Shown: positions 1 to 9,259 of the stretch, piece after piece | How positions within the stretch are numbered: the stretch's first letter is position 1 | How the letters are laid out: each line of letters starts with the position of its first letter | From: Streptomyces olivochromogenes | Lineage (GTDB): Bacteria > Actinomycetota > Actinomycetes > Streptomycetales > Streptomycetaceae | DNA: 64,000 bases | NCBI RefSeq assembly: GCF_021538895.1 | Contig: NZ_JADDRL010000038.1 | Span: 1-64,000, forward strand | Reading direction: 5' to 3' | Notes under the pieces: generated by a model | Databases searched by the model: none | What the model was told of the DNA's origin: nothing | The model's input: the letters and a program-made list of their open reading frames with translations, nothing else | Made by a program: the position numbers and the translations under genes

Positions 1-776
1 GTCGGCAGGGTCGCGACCGCGTACCCGCCGCGCGAGTCGTCCGTGACGGACACGACCGTCGTCATGGGGTGCACGGCCGCGCCCGCCTTCTCGGCGAGGT
101 GGAGGTAGTTCTCGTTGAGGGTGTTCTTGGCGCCGTGCCGGCAGCCCGTCATGCACTCCCCGCACTCGGTGCAGGCCTTGCGCGCCGGGCCCGCCCCGCC
201 GAAGTACGGGTCGGCGACCTCCTCGCCCGGCTTTACCCTGGCCTCCCCGTCGGCGTCCTCGCCGTCGCCGAAGAACACCCCGACCGGCGCCATGTGGAAG
301 GTGTCGCCGACGCCCATCCGCTGCGCCGCCGCCTTCAGGTGCACGTCGGACGGGGTCATGGTCGGGTTGAGCCGCACACCGAGCATGCGCCGGGCCTGGT
401 CGTAGTACGGCTGGAGCTCTTCCTGCCAGTCCGTGATGTCACGCCACTGCGGGTCGTCGAAGAAGGCCTTCGGCGGTACGTAGAGGGTGTTCGCGTAGTT
501 CAGCGAACCGCCGCCCACTCCGGCCCCGGCCAGCACCATCACGTTGCCCAGCAGGTGGATGCGCTGGATGCCGTACATGCCGAGCTTCGGGGCCCACAGG
601 TAGTTCTTCAGGTCCCACGAGTTCTTCGGCAGGGTGTCGCGGGTGAAGCGGCGGCCGGCTTCCAGTACGCCGACGCGGTAGCCCTTCTCGGTGAGGCGAA
701 GGGCGGTGACGGACCCACCGAACCCCGATCCGACCACGACGACGTCGTAGTCGTATCCATCGGCGAATGGCTGCAC
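1..776 (-). CDS. GMC-family FAD oxidoreductase (cholesterol-oxidase-like), 3' end outside window
   Basis: The N-terminal ~258 residues of a glucose-methanol-choline flavoprotein; the gene leaves the window at base 1 with no stop codon. A dinucleotide-binding motif VVVGSGFGGSV lies near residue 12, followed by the ADP-binding acidic segment GVLEAGRRF and the family motif GNVMVLAGAGVGGGSLNYAN. A later cysteine cluster (CTECGECMTGC) is typical of the cholesterol-oxidase/ferredoxin-like branch. Such enzymes oxidise alcohol groups on sterols or other hydrophobic substrates. GTG at 776 is preferred because GGAG lies 7 nt upstream; an in-frame ATG at 821 has only a weak site. The substrate cannot be told from this fragment. 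Confidence 0.85.
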   Translation of the reverse strand, partial: MQPFADGYDYDVVVVGSGFGGSVTALRLTEKGYRVGVLEAGRRFTRDTLPKNSWDLKNYLWAPKLGMYGIQRIHLLGNVMVLAGAGVGGGSLNYANTLYVPPKAFFDDPQWRDITDWQEELQPYYDQARRMLGVRLNPTMTPSDVHLKAAAQRMGVGDTFHMAPVGVFFGDGEDADGEARVKPGEEVADPYFGGAGPARKACTECGECMTGCRHGAKNTLNENYLHLAEKAGAAVHPMTTVVSVTDDSRGGYAVATLP

Positions 777-941
777 AGAAGTTCTCCGTCTCCGGGCGTC
801 GAAGGGTAGGTGGGCGAACATAGTGATCTCATCACGCCGGCGGATCCGGCCGACCGTCCTGTCGGGCCGAACCATTGCGAGACTTCGGTCGGCACCGGCC
901 CGTTCCGTGCGATGAGGCCGAATCAAGGAGGGCGGGCGCGG

Positions 942-977
942 CGGTGGCCGTCCGCACCGAAGTGCAGACGGCCACCG
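942..977. terminator. Stem-loop terminator downstream of the GH18-like gene
   Basis: Inverted repeat CGGTGGCCGTC (942-952) and GACGGCCACCG (967-977), with further partial pairing inside the loop. It lies about 45 bp beyond the stop of the minus-strand gene ending at 1023 and before the start of the next minus-strand gene at 776. There is no U-run, as is common in high-GC actinomycetes. Confidence 0.6.
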
Positions 978-1022
978 TGTTCTTGCAGCTGTCGGTTCCT
1001 GCGACACCTGCCCTCGATCCCG

Positions 1023-2060
1023 CTAACCCCGGTAGGTGCCCAGGGCCTCACTGAAGGCGAACGGCTTCTGCCGTACGCCGCTGCACGGGGGCTTGGTTCC
1101 GTCGGCCGAATCGGCCCCGTCCTGGCACTGTTTGTCGCGGTTGATCGAATCCATGGACAGCCGGCCCAGATGCTTGGTGTTGGCGAAGGCGACCAGTGCT
1201 TTCGCGTTCTCCAGGGTGAACGACCGCTTGCCGAAGTCGTTCTCGCCGATCCTGGGGGTGACGGCGAGTGCCTTCCATGCCTGCGCCTCCGGCAGTCCCA
1301 GGGTGGAGGTGAGCTGTCGCTGGGCGGCGGTGGCGGCGGTGGTCGTGTACTTCAGCAGGTCGGCGTCGGTGGCGGTGTCACCCGGGTTGCCGGTCACGGC
1401 GTTGACCGTGGAGATTTTCACGCCCTTGGCCTTGGCATCGGCCAGCACCTTGAGGCCGTTGGGGGTGAAGCCGCCCGGCAGCGCGGGCAGGCTGATCGAC
1501 ACGTCCAGGCCCGGGTGACTCTTCTGCAGCCGTGCAATGGCCTGCGAGCGGAGGGGGTTGAGCGTCGGCATGTTCAGGACGTATCCCTGCACGTCGAAGT
1601 CGACCTTCGTGATCTTGTACTTGTCGATGATCTTCGCGTAGGCGGCAGCCAGTTGTGTGGCAGAGGAACAGTTGGGCGTCAGGTCGCCACCGTCCCCTCC
1701 GAAGGAAACCCGCACGTCGCCGCCCGCTTGGCGCAGCTGATCCAGCTTCGCAAGGACGTCGTCTCCACCCTCGACGGCGCATCCGGTCGCGCGTTTGAGG
1801 TGTCCGACGGTGAAGTGTGTGACCCCACTGTCCTTCGCGGTCGCCGCGAGGTCGAGCGGAGGGCTGTCGGCGATGTCGATGAAGGGCGAAAATGCCTGGG
1901 TCTGCGTGCCGGCCGGCCGGGAACTGTCGTCCTTTGCGTTGTCGCGTGCGGCCAGTGCGCTGTTCGGCAGGACCGCGGCAGCGCCCGCGGCGACGGCTCC
2001 GCCGACGAGAAGGCCGAGGACTGCCTTCTTCTTATGGTGTGCACTGCGATGCTGGTTCAT
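1023..2060 (-). CDS. Secreted GH18 chitinase-fold protein, probable pseudoenzyme
   Basis: 345 residues, with a signal peptide (basic start, hydrophobic stretch ~13-31, cleavage after SALA) and a single GH18-like TIM barrel. Strand motifs are recognisable (VRVSFGGDGG; ITKVDFDVQG), but the DxxDxDxE signature ends in Gln158 instead of the catalytic Glu (codon CAG). The usual MAMDYG-type strand reads NAVTGNPG (~220-227), and the conserved Trp of the C-terminal WSLNRD-type motif is Asp304. It is therefore unlikely to cleave chitin and may bind chitin or another ligand. The start ATG has AAGGG 7 nt upstream. It follows the M4 protease on the same strand after 85 bp, so it may share its transcript. 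Confidence 0.8.
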   Translation of the reverse strand: MNQHRSAHHKKKAVLGLLVGGAVAAGAAAVLPNSALAARDNAKDDSSRPAGTQTQAFSPFIDIADSPPLDLAATAKDSGVTHFTVGHLKRATGCAVEGGDDVLAKLDQLRQAGGDVRVSFGGDGGDLTPNCSSATQLAAAYAKIIDKYKITKVDFDVQGYVLNMPTLNPLRSQAIARLQKSHPGLDVSISLPALPGGFTPNGLKVLADAKAKGVKISTVNAVTGNPGDTATDADLLKYTTTAATAAQRQLTSTLGLPEAQAWKALAVTPRIGENDFGKRSFTLENAKALVAFANTKHLGRLSMDSINRDKQCQDGADSADGTKPPCSGVRQKPFAFSEALGTYRG

Positions 2061-2145
2061 CTGAAATCCCTTCCGTGCGCAAATGCGGTGACTGCGATGT
2101 GACGTTGCTCCGCCGGGAGCAGGACAACCGGTGCTTGACGATCCG

Positions 2146-3945
2146 TCAGGAATGCGCCTCCGGGGTGTTGGCGGCGGTCACATTGACCGCCGTCCAAGCC
2201 CTGTCCACCGTCTTGTACTCGGCGCTGCCGGCGCCGAAGAGGTCCTTGGCCGCCTTCAGTGTCGCGACGCGCGCGCCGTGGAAGTCGGTCGTGGAGACCA
2301 TGTAGCGGGTCAGGGCGCGGTAGAAGATCGCCGAGGCCTTGGTGCGGCCGATGCCCTTGACCGTCCCGCCGTCGTACGTGGGCGAGTCGTACTTGACGCC
2401 GTTGATCGTCTTCTTCCCGCTGCCCTCCGCGAGGAGGTAGTACGCGTGCGAGGAGACGCCGGAACCGGCGTGCACCTCGGTGTAGAAGACGTCGGGCGAC
2501 CAGTAGTCGACCGTGCGCCCAAGCCGGTCCAGCGACGGCTTGTCGAGGCGGCGCATGAACTTCTGAGCCAGGCCCAGCTTCTCGCCGATCAGGTAGTCCG
2601 GCGTGTCCTTCGCGCTGTTGGTGAAGAACTCGACGTTGGAGCCGAAGATGTCGGCCAGCGACTCATTCAGCGAACCCGGCTCACCGTACTGACGGTTCGC
2701 GTCCTGGAAGGTCGGCTCCAGCTTCGCCGTCGCGTCCACCACGCCGTGGGTCAGCTCGTGACCGGTGACGTCCAGGTTGACCAACGGCTTCTTGAACGAC
2801 TTGCCGTCGCCGTCGCCGTACTGCATGCACTGGCACTCATGGGACCACGCAGCGTTCGCCCACTTGTTGGCGTAGTGCACCATGGCGTGGGCGCCCTGGG
2901 AGTCGTTCGCGATGCCCTTGCGCCCGAAGGTCTTCTTGTAGAAGTCCAGGGTCTCGGCGATGCCGTACTGTGCGTCCACGGCGGCGCTGGTGCGGCTGGA
3001 GACGGCGCCGTTGCCCCACTTGTTGGTGGTGCTGGTGATCTGGGCGCTGCTGGCGTAGTCGTCCAGTTCTTGGTCCTTAGCGTCCCGCGTCTCCGTGCCG
3101 TAGCGAGTCGGGTCCTTCAGCAGGAATGTGGTGGGGGCGGTCTGGGTGGTGGTCAGGGGGACCGTGCCCAGGGACAGAGACGCGCCACTGCCCTTGACGG
3201 TGCGCGGGAAGCTGCCGTCCGCGGCCGGGGCCGGGGTGGTCGCGCCGAGGCCGGACCCCGCAGGGGCGTTGTCCGTGGCAGGGGTGAGACTCTCGCCGCG
3301 CTTGCGCAGCGTTTCGCGCAGCTCGGGCGAGACGATCCCGTCGTTGTCAGGGATGTCGCTGCGGACCTTGCCGGTGTCGGCGTCGATGACGACCGTCCGG
3401 GAGCCATTGGCCTCGGTGGTGGCGCTGTCGCTGACCTGCACCTGGTACGCGAGGGCGGATGCGCCCCTTCGGGCGTCCACCACCAAGTGGGCGCTGCCCG
3501 CCTTGCCCTTGGCGACTGAGGCGGCCTTGGCCGCTGCCTGCGCCGACGTCAACTTCGCCTTGGTCGTGGCGGGCTTGACCTCGTGGCCGGCGGCACGGGT
3601 GACACCCGCGTACGCCAGCGCGTGGTCGAGGTGCACGACGAGGTCGCCGCCGAGGACCGGCATGCCCTGGTGGGTGCGTTCGAACCGGACGTGGCGCGCG
3701 CCCTCCGGGTCGAGCATCACGTCCTGGGCCCGCAGTCCCTCACCTTTGGTGAGGCCGGTCGCCGAGGCGTGGGCCATGGCGGCTGTGCGCGCGGCCTCCA
3801 CCACAGCAGCGTCAGAGGTGCCGGACGACGACACGGCATGGCCCGTGCTCGGAGTGGGGGCTCCGAGCGCCGTGGCCCCCAGACCCGTAACGGCCGTCGT
3901 GACCCCGACGGCGACCGCCAGGCTGCGTATCTTGGTTCTGCGCAC
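2146..3945 (-). CDS. Secreted M4-family neutral metalloprotease (thermolysin/griselysin type)
   Basis: 599 residues: signal peptide (1-29), a long FTP/PepSY-type propeptide (to ~240), then the M4 catalytic domain. The zinc motif HELTH begins at about residue 395 and the third ligand helix reads NESLADIFGSNVEFF; the downstream SGVSSHAYYLLAEG segment carries the conserved active-site histidine. It is an extracellular zinc endopeptidase, normally self-activated by removing the propeptide. Length matches Streptomyces griselysin-like enzymes without an added C-terminal domain. The GTG start is supported by AAAGGA 8 nt upstream. Confidence 0.95.
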   Translation of the reverse strand: MRRTKIRSLAVAVGVTTAVTGLGATALGAPTPSTGHAVSSSGTSDAAVVEAARTAAMAHASATGLTKGEGLRAQDVMLDPEGARHVRFERTHQGMPVLGGDLVVHLDHALAYAGVTRAAGHEVKPATTKAKLTSAQAAAKAASVAKGKAGSAHLVVDARRGASALAYQVQVSDSATTEANGSRTVVIDADTGKVRSDIPDNDGIVSPELRETLRKRGESLTPATDNAPAGSGLGATTPAPAADGSFPRTVKGSGASLSLGTVPLTTTQTAPTTFLLKDPTRYGTETRDAKDQELDDYASSAQITSTTNKWGNGAVSSRTSAAVDAQYGIAETLDFYKKTFGRKGIANDSQGAHAMVHYANKWANAAWSHECQCMQYGDGDGKSFKKPLVNLDVTGHELTHGVVDATAKLEPTFQDANRQYGEPGSLNESLADIFGSNVEFFTNSAKDTPDYLIGEKLGLAQKFMRRLDKPSLDRLGRTVDYWSPDVFYTEVHAGSGVSSHAYYLLAEGSGKKTINGVKYDSPTYDGGTVKGIGRTKASAIFYRALTRYMVSTTDFHGARVATLKAAKDLFGAGSAEYKTVDRAWTAVNVTAANTPEAHS

Positions 3946-4940
3946 TCTTGGGTTCCTTTCGTACGGATGGGTGTCGGATCACCCACCGCGCTGAGTCATG
4001 GCGCGCTCGCACCTGAGGTTGGTAGGGACCGGAGCCGGAACATGAGGCAGCGACTCCGCCTGTTTGATGTGAAAACGCCGGCGCTACGCCGCGATTGGCC
4101 GACGCGGGTCGCACGACGGACGAACGCGCCCGGCCTGGTCGCCCGAGTTGGCCCGCCCTGCCACGCGTAAGCACTTCGCAGTGCCAGCAGGTGCGGTCGG
4201 ATGTAAGTGACGCTGTTCCAGGGGCCCTTCGCTGGGACCGGTCACTTGGCCGGGTCACTCGATCGAAGCAGCAACGATTGTCTGCCCGGAACCGACCTCA
4301 GGATGAGATGGACGCCGACGATCGTCACGATCAAACCCCGCTCCGGACCTGGGCGGTCGGCCCAACCGACCGCTCAGGGAGGCGGAGTCATGGGCCGGCC
4401 CAGCCCGGACGGACCACCGCCGCCGGGCAGTTCACCGCCCCGCCACGGTCGAGGTGCTAGGTGAACATGCCGAGGTCACCGGCCTGCCAGCCTGCGTTCG
4501 CCGGTACCGTCACATCAAGGCGGTACGGCGACATGGCGAGGCTGCTTCCGGCCGGGACGGAGACCGAGGCCAGCGTCCGCGCGGAGGCTGTCCGAGCACC
4601 CGTCATGCGGTGGCGGCTCAGGGTGGTGCGTCGGCGACAGCGGCGGATGTCACATCAACCAGCGGTCCACCCGGCCGCCGCTGTGGCGATCCGGAAGAAC
4701 ACCGGCATGTCCCGGGTGTTCCGATCCGCAGGAAAGCAGCCGTGCAATCCGTCCGCCAGTTCCACCACGACGGCCCGCGCGTACACCGCGCGCGATGAGG
4801 CCCCTCCGATGAGGAGCCTCTCCCTGCTCCGCAGCACAACCGCCACCCAATCCGGTCAAGGCACCGTCACTCCACCACCAGGCACTGCACACGCGCCGTA
4901 ACCTCACCCACCGGCACAACACAAACACTTAGGGGGAACC
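3946..4940. other. Gene-poor interval with decayed coding scraps
   Basis: No complete gene is supported in these ~1 kb. Two minus-strand stretches keep codon-like composition. One at 4655-4846 contains the phrase VVVELADGLHGCFPAD. One at 4457-4606 (49 codons from an ATG) contains SVPAGSSLAMSPYRLDVTVP. They are in different frames and may be pieces of one decayed gene. Neither has a recognisable family or a good ribosome site. The part next to 3945 should hold the protease promoter. Confidence 0.35.
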
Positions 4941-5567
4941 GTGAACCGCAGGACACTCGCCGGCACCACAGCCGTGCTCGCCATCCTCGGCGTCGTCACC
5001 GCATGCCAGCCCACCAAGACACCTGGCAGCAACGGCAACACATCAGCGGCCACAGCGACCAGCGGCAGCGACAGCAAGACCGCCACCAAGAAGACCGTGC
5101 CCAATTTCGTGGGCATGAGCCTCCAATCCGCCCAGGACACCGCCCAGGAGGCGGGCTTCTACAGTCTCAAGTCCCACGACGCACTCGGCCGTGCCCGCAT
5201 GCAGATCCTCGATCGCGACTGGAAAGTCTGCTCTCAGAATGTCAAGGTCGGCACGACGGCGTCGACCAACACCGAGTTGGACTTCGGCGCGGTCAAGCTC
5301 GCCGAGACCTGCCCATCCAAGGATCAGGCCGCACCATCCGCTGCCGACGGGAAGATGCCGGACTTTCGGGGGAAGAGCGTGAAGGCCGCCCGGGCCGCGC
5401 TCGACAGCGGCACGTCGATCACCGTGAACGACGTGTCCGGTGACGACCGTATGGTGCTGATCGAGTCCAACTGGCAGGTGTGCTCACAGAAGCCGTCCGC
5501 CGGCGCAGCGCTGAAGCGGCAGCCGGTGACGCTGGACGCGGTGAAGTACGGCGAGAACTGCCCGTAG
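4941..5567 (+). CDS. PASTA-domain lipoprotein
   Basis: 208 residues with a lipoprotein signal: basic start, hydrophobic core and lipobox VTAC, giving a lipidated Cys22. After a Ser/Thr/Lys-rich linker come two PASTA repeats, opening with VPNFVGMSLQSAQ (~53) and MPDFRGKSVKAAR (~139). Each repeat contains one W-x-V-C-S-Q motif, probably forming disulfides outside the membrane. PASTA domains bind muropeptides or unlinked peptidoglycan, so a wall-associated surface role is likely. The GTG start follows AGGGGGAACC. A strong hairpin follows the stop, so it is probably a single-gene unit. Confidence 0.85.
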   Translation: MNRRTLAGTTAVLAILGVVTACQPTKTPGSNGNTSAATATSGSDSKTATKKTVPNFVGMSLQSAQDTAQEAGFYSLKSHDALGRARMQILDRDWKVCSQNVKVGTTASTNTELDFGAVKLAETCPSKDQAAPSAADGKMPDFRGKSVKAARAALDSGTSITVNDVSGDDRMVLIESNWQVCSQKPSAGAALKRQPVTLDAVKYGENCP

Positions 5568-5570
5568 TCG

Positions 5571-5607
5571 ATGTGGGCCCCGGAGCCGCCGTCTGGCTCC
5601 GGGGCAT
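5571..5607 (+). terminator. Strong stem-loop after the PASTA lipoprotein
   Basis: Perfect 11-bp arms GCCCCGGAGCC (5577-5587) and GGCTCCGGGGC (5595-5605) with a 7-nt loop, beginning 10 bp after the stop codon. Confidence 0.75.
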
Positions 5608-5729
5608 CTGCTGCACAGCGACGCTTGGGCCCGCGGGACCGAGGCCGTCGCGAGCACGAGATCGAACACACCATCACGACTCCGCCACAACCCCTACAGA
5701 GGCTTCTGTAGACCATCAGCATCGCAGAC

Positions 5730-6245
5730 ATGCGCAAATCCCTCACCTCCGCTGCCCTCCCCATCGTGGCCCTCGTCGTGCTCACGGCATGCAGCAGCAA
5801 CTCCCCCAGCAACCACCACTCAGACGCGAAGGCCGCCACACCAGCCAGCAAGCCCCTCACCGCGGACACGGCGCTCACAGGCATCACGGCCGCAGTACCG
5901 TCCGCGAAGAAATCCGGCGTGGTCACCGCCGACAACGACCCGAACCACCTGCTCGGCCGCCCCAGCCAGTACACGTCCAAGGTCACCTTCGAGGACACGC
6001 GGATCCCCGGCGACCAAGTCAGCGGCACGGACAAGGGTGACGTCGAACGCGGCGGCGCCATCGAGGTGTTCGGCAGCCCGGCTGACGCGAAAGCCCGCGC
6101 GACGTACATCCAGGCCGTCACGAAGTCGATGCCGGCACTCGCCGAGTACGACTATGTCCACGGGACGGTCCTCGTCCGCGTCTCGCACTACCTCACGCCG
6201 AAGCAGGCTGCCGGGTACGAGTCGGCGGCGGACATGCTCGGATGA
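5730..6245 (+). CDS. Small secreted lipoprotein of unknown function
   Basis: 171 residues. A lipoprotein signal (VALVVLTAC) predicts a lipidated Cys21, followed by a Ser/Asn/Ala-rich linker and a ~120-residue mixed alpha/beta domain. Phrases such as RGGAIEVFGSPADAKARATYI and LVRVSHYLTPKQAAGYE are typical of hypothetical lipoproteins of Streptomyces. No catalytic motif is visible. There is no clear ribosome-binding site before the ATG. It lies downstream of the PASTA lipoprotein but behind a terminator-like hairpin, so it is probably transcribed separately. Confidence 0.7.
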   Translation: MRKSLTSAALPIVALVVLTACSSNSPSNHHSDAKAATPASKPLTADTALTGITAAVPSAKKSGVVTADNDPNHLLGRPSQYTSKVTFEDTRIPGDQVSGTDKGDVERGGAIEVFGSPADAKARATYIQAVTKSMPALAEYDYVHGTVLVRVSHYLTPKQAAGYESAADMLG

Positions 6246-6681
6246 GACGGCGGCCGCCGAGAACCACCCTTCCGGCACCACCACCTCAACTCGTGGCGCA
6301 TTGGCCCATGGAAAACGGCCCCATCCAAACGAAGCGGGGCGGACGTGGCCGTGAGCCTGCGCTCGACCAGTGGCAGGGCAGGGCACGGCACGGGCTTCGA
6401 GCCGGAGGGGCATGAGGTGGTGGCGGAGGGTACGGGCTGTTGCAGTGCACACCAGGGGATGCGGCGCGCTTGCGCCGTCAGAACGCGTAGACCCGCGTTC
6501 CGCGCGGGGACGCCGGCGGGCAGAGCCCGCCAGGTGCTACCGCCCGCGGCCAGGCACCGGACCGCGTCGACCTTCTGCCAACGGCAGTAGCCCTCCGGCC
6601 TGTGCCTGTGCAGCCGATCCCCGGAGTTCCGAGCCTCACCCCGGCCTATCCATTGCCCGGCCGACGTCCCCGGTCACGGCA
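6246..6681. other. Intergenic region between convergent lipoprotein genes, with one hairpin
   Basis: About 435 bp without a supportable gene. A compact stem GGCGGGC (6516-6522), loop AGA, GCCCGCC (6526-6532) could end transcription from either side. Short open frames here have no start signals or family features. Confidence 0.4.
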
Positions 6682-7287
6682 TCAGCCGACGTTGAAATCG
6701 AGGTTGGTCACGTACCAGGCGCCTTTGATCTTGGCGGACTCCACTTTGACGTCCAACTGCCCTTGCTTGATCCCTGTGGAGTTGGACAGGATGACCTTCT
6801 CAAGAGTCTGTCCGTCGATGGTGATCTTGTCGGCAGGGACTACCGCCTTGCCACCGGTTTCCGGGACATGGGCGACTTCCACCTTTGGGTTGTTCGTAGG
6901 TTGCTTGGGCGTGAACGCCTTGCGGAACCTCCCCAGGTTCTGCTGCATTTGGCGCATCTCGGGTGTGTTGCTGTTACACCTCGTTGGGGTGCCGACCTGA
7001 GCGGGCGACGAAGCTGTGGCTGGTTCTGCCATCACCACGCATGCCTGCTTCGGCCGGCCCTCGATGACCGCGGTGACCCACGAGGCAACCGCTTCTTCGG
7101 CTGTTGACTGACGGGGCTTCGGGGCGGCCGTCGTCGGCTGGCTCGCAGTCGACTTGCTCACGGTCGGCGCCTTGTCCGCGCCGGAGTCCTTGTCCTTCGA
7201 GCAACCCGTGACACCCGCGACCGTCACCACCAGCGCGACTCCGGCGATCCAGCGGACCGTCCCCTTGCTGTCGCTCTGCCACACCAT
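6682..7287 (-). CDS. Small lipoprotein of unknown function
   Basis: 201 residues from the ATG at 7287, which has AAGGG 8 nt upstream; an upstream in-frame ATG at 7359 would bury the signal peptide and is rejected. The signal VVTVAGVTGC gives a lipidated Cys29, followed by a Lys/Ser/Thr linker. The folded part begins STAEEAVASWVTAVIEGRPKQACVVMA, like the helical start of NTF2-like or DUF4878-type lipoproteins, and ends in a strand KGAWYVTNLDFNV. A peripheral envelope role is likely; the function is unknown. Confidence 0.7.
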   Translation of the reverse strand: MVWQSDSKGTVRWIAGVALVVTVAGVTGCSKDKDSGADKAPTVSKSTASQPTTAAPKPRQSTAEEAVASWVTAVIEGRPKQACVVMAEPATASSPAQVGTPTRCNSNTPEMRQMQQNLGRFRKAFTPKQPTNNPKVEVAHVPETGGKAVVPADKITIDGQTLEKVILSNSTGIKQGQLDVKVESAKIKGAWYVTNLDFNVG

Positions 7288-7495
7288 CCTGTAAGCCCTT
7301 CCCGAAGACGTCGATTGGATGATGCCGCCCCGAAGAATTCGCCCTCGACGCCACATCAACCAACATGACGGGATTGGCAGCCGCAGGGTTCAACCTCGTA
7401 GCGATGGCGTGCGCTCCACGAATACCACCAAGCCCGAACGAGAGGAGACGGGCACCTGTATCACGCCGGAAGCAGACGGAGCGCCTCCGTGGCAG

Positions 7496-7729
7496 TCACT
7501 GCGCAGACGAACTCCAGGACAGCTCACCGGCCCCAAGGCCCAGCCCTTTCTCGCCCAGATGCGCCAGAGCTCGGGCCGCGGCTTCGCGGGGCAGATCTTG
7601 CGGGCGGCGATCCGGTTCAGCGTCGATCGCCTTCCGCGTCTCCTCATCCCCACGCGCCCGCAGCAGTTGCAGGGTCGCCTGCGGCGTGCTTGCGGCCCGG
7701 TTCCATCGGCGGGAGCCGCTGCCTCCATC
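7496..7729 (-). pseudogene. Gene fragment (LRV-like helical repeat), no start codon
   Basis: A 77-codon frame with strong GC3 bias, ending in TGA at 7496, reads ...LQLLRARGDEETRKAIDA... and ...REAAARALAHLGEKG. This resembles the variant-leucine-rich (LRV) or HEAT-like helical repeats common in actinomycetes. It has no start codon or ribosome site; the frame runs back into the end of the GRAM gene. I read it as the 3' remnant of a deleted gene. Confidence 0.35.
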
Positions 7730-7758
7730 CGGCTCACCACAGGGTGTGACAGAAGTCG

Positions 7759-8412
7759 TCAGCGCTGAGCGGTGGGATGCTGGCCCGCGCGGATCAGTAG
7801 TTCCACCGCTTGCAGGGCTTCGGACACATCCGCCGGGTTGAAACGGTTGTCGATGAGGTTGGCGACGGACGTTGCGGCGTCCGAGAGGTCGCTGCCTCGT
7901 CGCCGTACGGCGCTCATCAGCACGTTCAGTGCTTCGTAGTGGGCGACCGTCCGAAGGCCGCCGCCCAGCTTCCAGGGTTCGGCCAGAACGAGGGCGGCCA
8001 GATCAGCCACGTTCGCGTCGTCGAACTCGGCCCGGCACCGGTCCATGGTGTCGACGAGCTCCGGGACGCCCCAGACGACGAACGTGAAATCCTGGGTCCC
8101 CGTCGACACAGCCACCTGCCGCGTGACCGCGACCGAGGAATCGCGGACCTCCTCGATGCAGGGGAGGAAGATGCTGAACTTCCCGCGCATCCGGTTGAAA
8201 CGATGAGATTTGAAGACCAGTCGATAGTTGGTCAGATAGAGCCGTCCGCCGATGGCCTCCTTCCCTCGCATACCGACCAGCCACATGAGATCGTCGAACG
8301 CGAACCGGGACAGCCCCGCCGCTCGAACATTGATGACCGCGTTGGCGTTCTTACGAAGGATGATTCCTTCACCGGGCAGCAATTCCTCAAGGTTCAACGG
8401 CGCTATCGCCAC
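7759..8412 (-). CDS. GRAM-domain protein
   Basis: 217 residues, no signal peptide or membrane segment. The N-terminal half carries a GRAM/PH-like fold: a glycine-led strand EGIILRKNANAVIN, then GGRLYLTNYRLVFKSHR and a strand IFLPCIEEVRDSS, the usual GRAM signature. The C-terminal half is helical (VADLAALVLAEPWK; SDAATSVANLIDNRF). GRAM domains bind phosphoinositides or proteins in eukaryotes; the bacterial versions are poorly understood and may bind lipid or partner proteins at the membrane. It starts at GTG directly behind a GGGGGAG purine run. Confidence 0.75.
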   Translation of the reverse strand: MAIAPLNLEELLPGEGIILRKNANAVINVRAAGLSRFAFDDLMWLVGMRGKEAIGGRLYLTNYRLVFKSHRFNRMRGKFSIFLPCIEEVRDSSVAVTRQVAVSTGTQDFTFVVWGVPELVDTMDRCRAEFDDANVADLAALVLAEPWKLGGGLRTVAHYEALNVLMSAVRRRGSDLSDAATSVANLIDNRFNPADVSEALQAVELLIRAGQHPTAQR

Positions 8413-8536
8413 AGCTCCCCCTCCATGTCAGCTGTACGAGCAGCGGGAGCATCCTAGATGTGCCGCTGCATGTCGGCACACCCGCGGTGAGCTGGACGAG
8501 GATGGTCGCCCTCGGGCGTTTTCCAGCCCAGGCCGT

Positions 8537-9205
8537 TCAACAGGGCTCGTAGTGCGAGCTCACAGCGGGCTGGCCCGTGTAGTTGGGGCCCGCGTCGGGG
8601 TCTGCGCCGATGTAGTGGAACGGGAGCCGCAGGGCTCGCCCGCCCCGCAGAATTAGTCGGTGGTGCCGGGGGCGGTACTCGTATCCGGCCGTGCGCAGGG
8701 CGGTGACGGCGGCGCGGCCCGCCGGCGACCCGTCCGCCCAGCGCACCGAGTCGGGGTCGAAGTGCGCGATCAGCAGCCCGTCCTCGGCCAGCCAGGAAGC
8801 GGCACGGGAGAGCAGGCCGAGCTGGTCGCCGACGTAGTGCAGGCCGTGGACGCACGTGATCAGGTCGTACGTCCGGCCCGGGGTCCAGGAGGAGACGGAG
8901 GCGCCGATCTCCTCCAGCGTGGCCGGAGCCGGCCGCGGGACGAGCGGGCCCACCAGGTCGACGCCGGTGAGGACCGCGTCCGTGGGCAGGGCGGAGGCGG
9001 CTTCGCGCAGGGCGCGGCCCTCGCCGGAGCACAGGTCCAGCCAGGAGGGGGCGGCACGGTCCCCCAGCCAGGCGAGGGGATCGAGGCCCAGCTCGCGGGC
9101 GTAGCTGTTGACCCCGACGAGGCCCCGCTCGCGGTTCATCGTGTTGTTGGCGACCACGGAGGATCGTTCCAGCTCGGGCAAGGACAGCAGCGGAGGCTTC
9201 GGCAT
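8537..9205 (-). CDS. SAM-dependent methyltransferase
   Basis: 222 residues with a class I Rossmann fold: motif I WLDLCSGEGRAL (55-66), acidic motif II GVDLVG (~85), motif IV region YDLITCVHGLHYV and post-motif LAEDGLLIAHFDPDS. The YDLITCVHGLHYVGD phrase is characteristic of small methyltransferases acting on low-molecular-weight substrates. The ATG at 9205 lies behind GAGAG; a start at 9253 would add a Pro/Arg-rich stretch of no obvious use. The substrate is unknown and the neighbours offer no help. Confidence 0.75.
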   Translation of the reverse strand: MPKPPLLSLPELERSSVVANNTMNRERGLVGVNSYARELGLDPLAWLGDRAAPSWLDLCSGEGRALREAASALPTDAVLTGVDLVGPLVPRPAPATLEEIGASVSSWTPGRTYDLITCVHGLHYVGDQLGLLSRAASWLAEDGLLIAHFDPDSVRWADGSPAGRAAVTALRTAGYEYRPRHHRLILRGGRALRLPFHYIGADPDAGPNYTGQPAVSSHYEPC

Positions 9206-9259
9206 ACCGGCATTCTCTCGGGGCGGGCGCGGGGCGGGATCACAGGGGTTCATCGGCCT

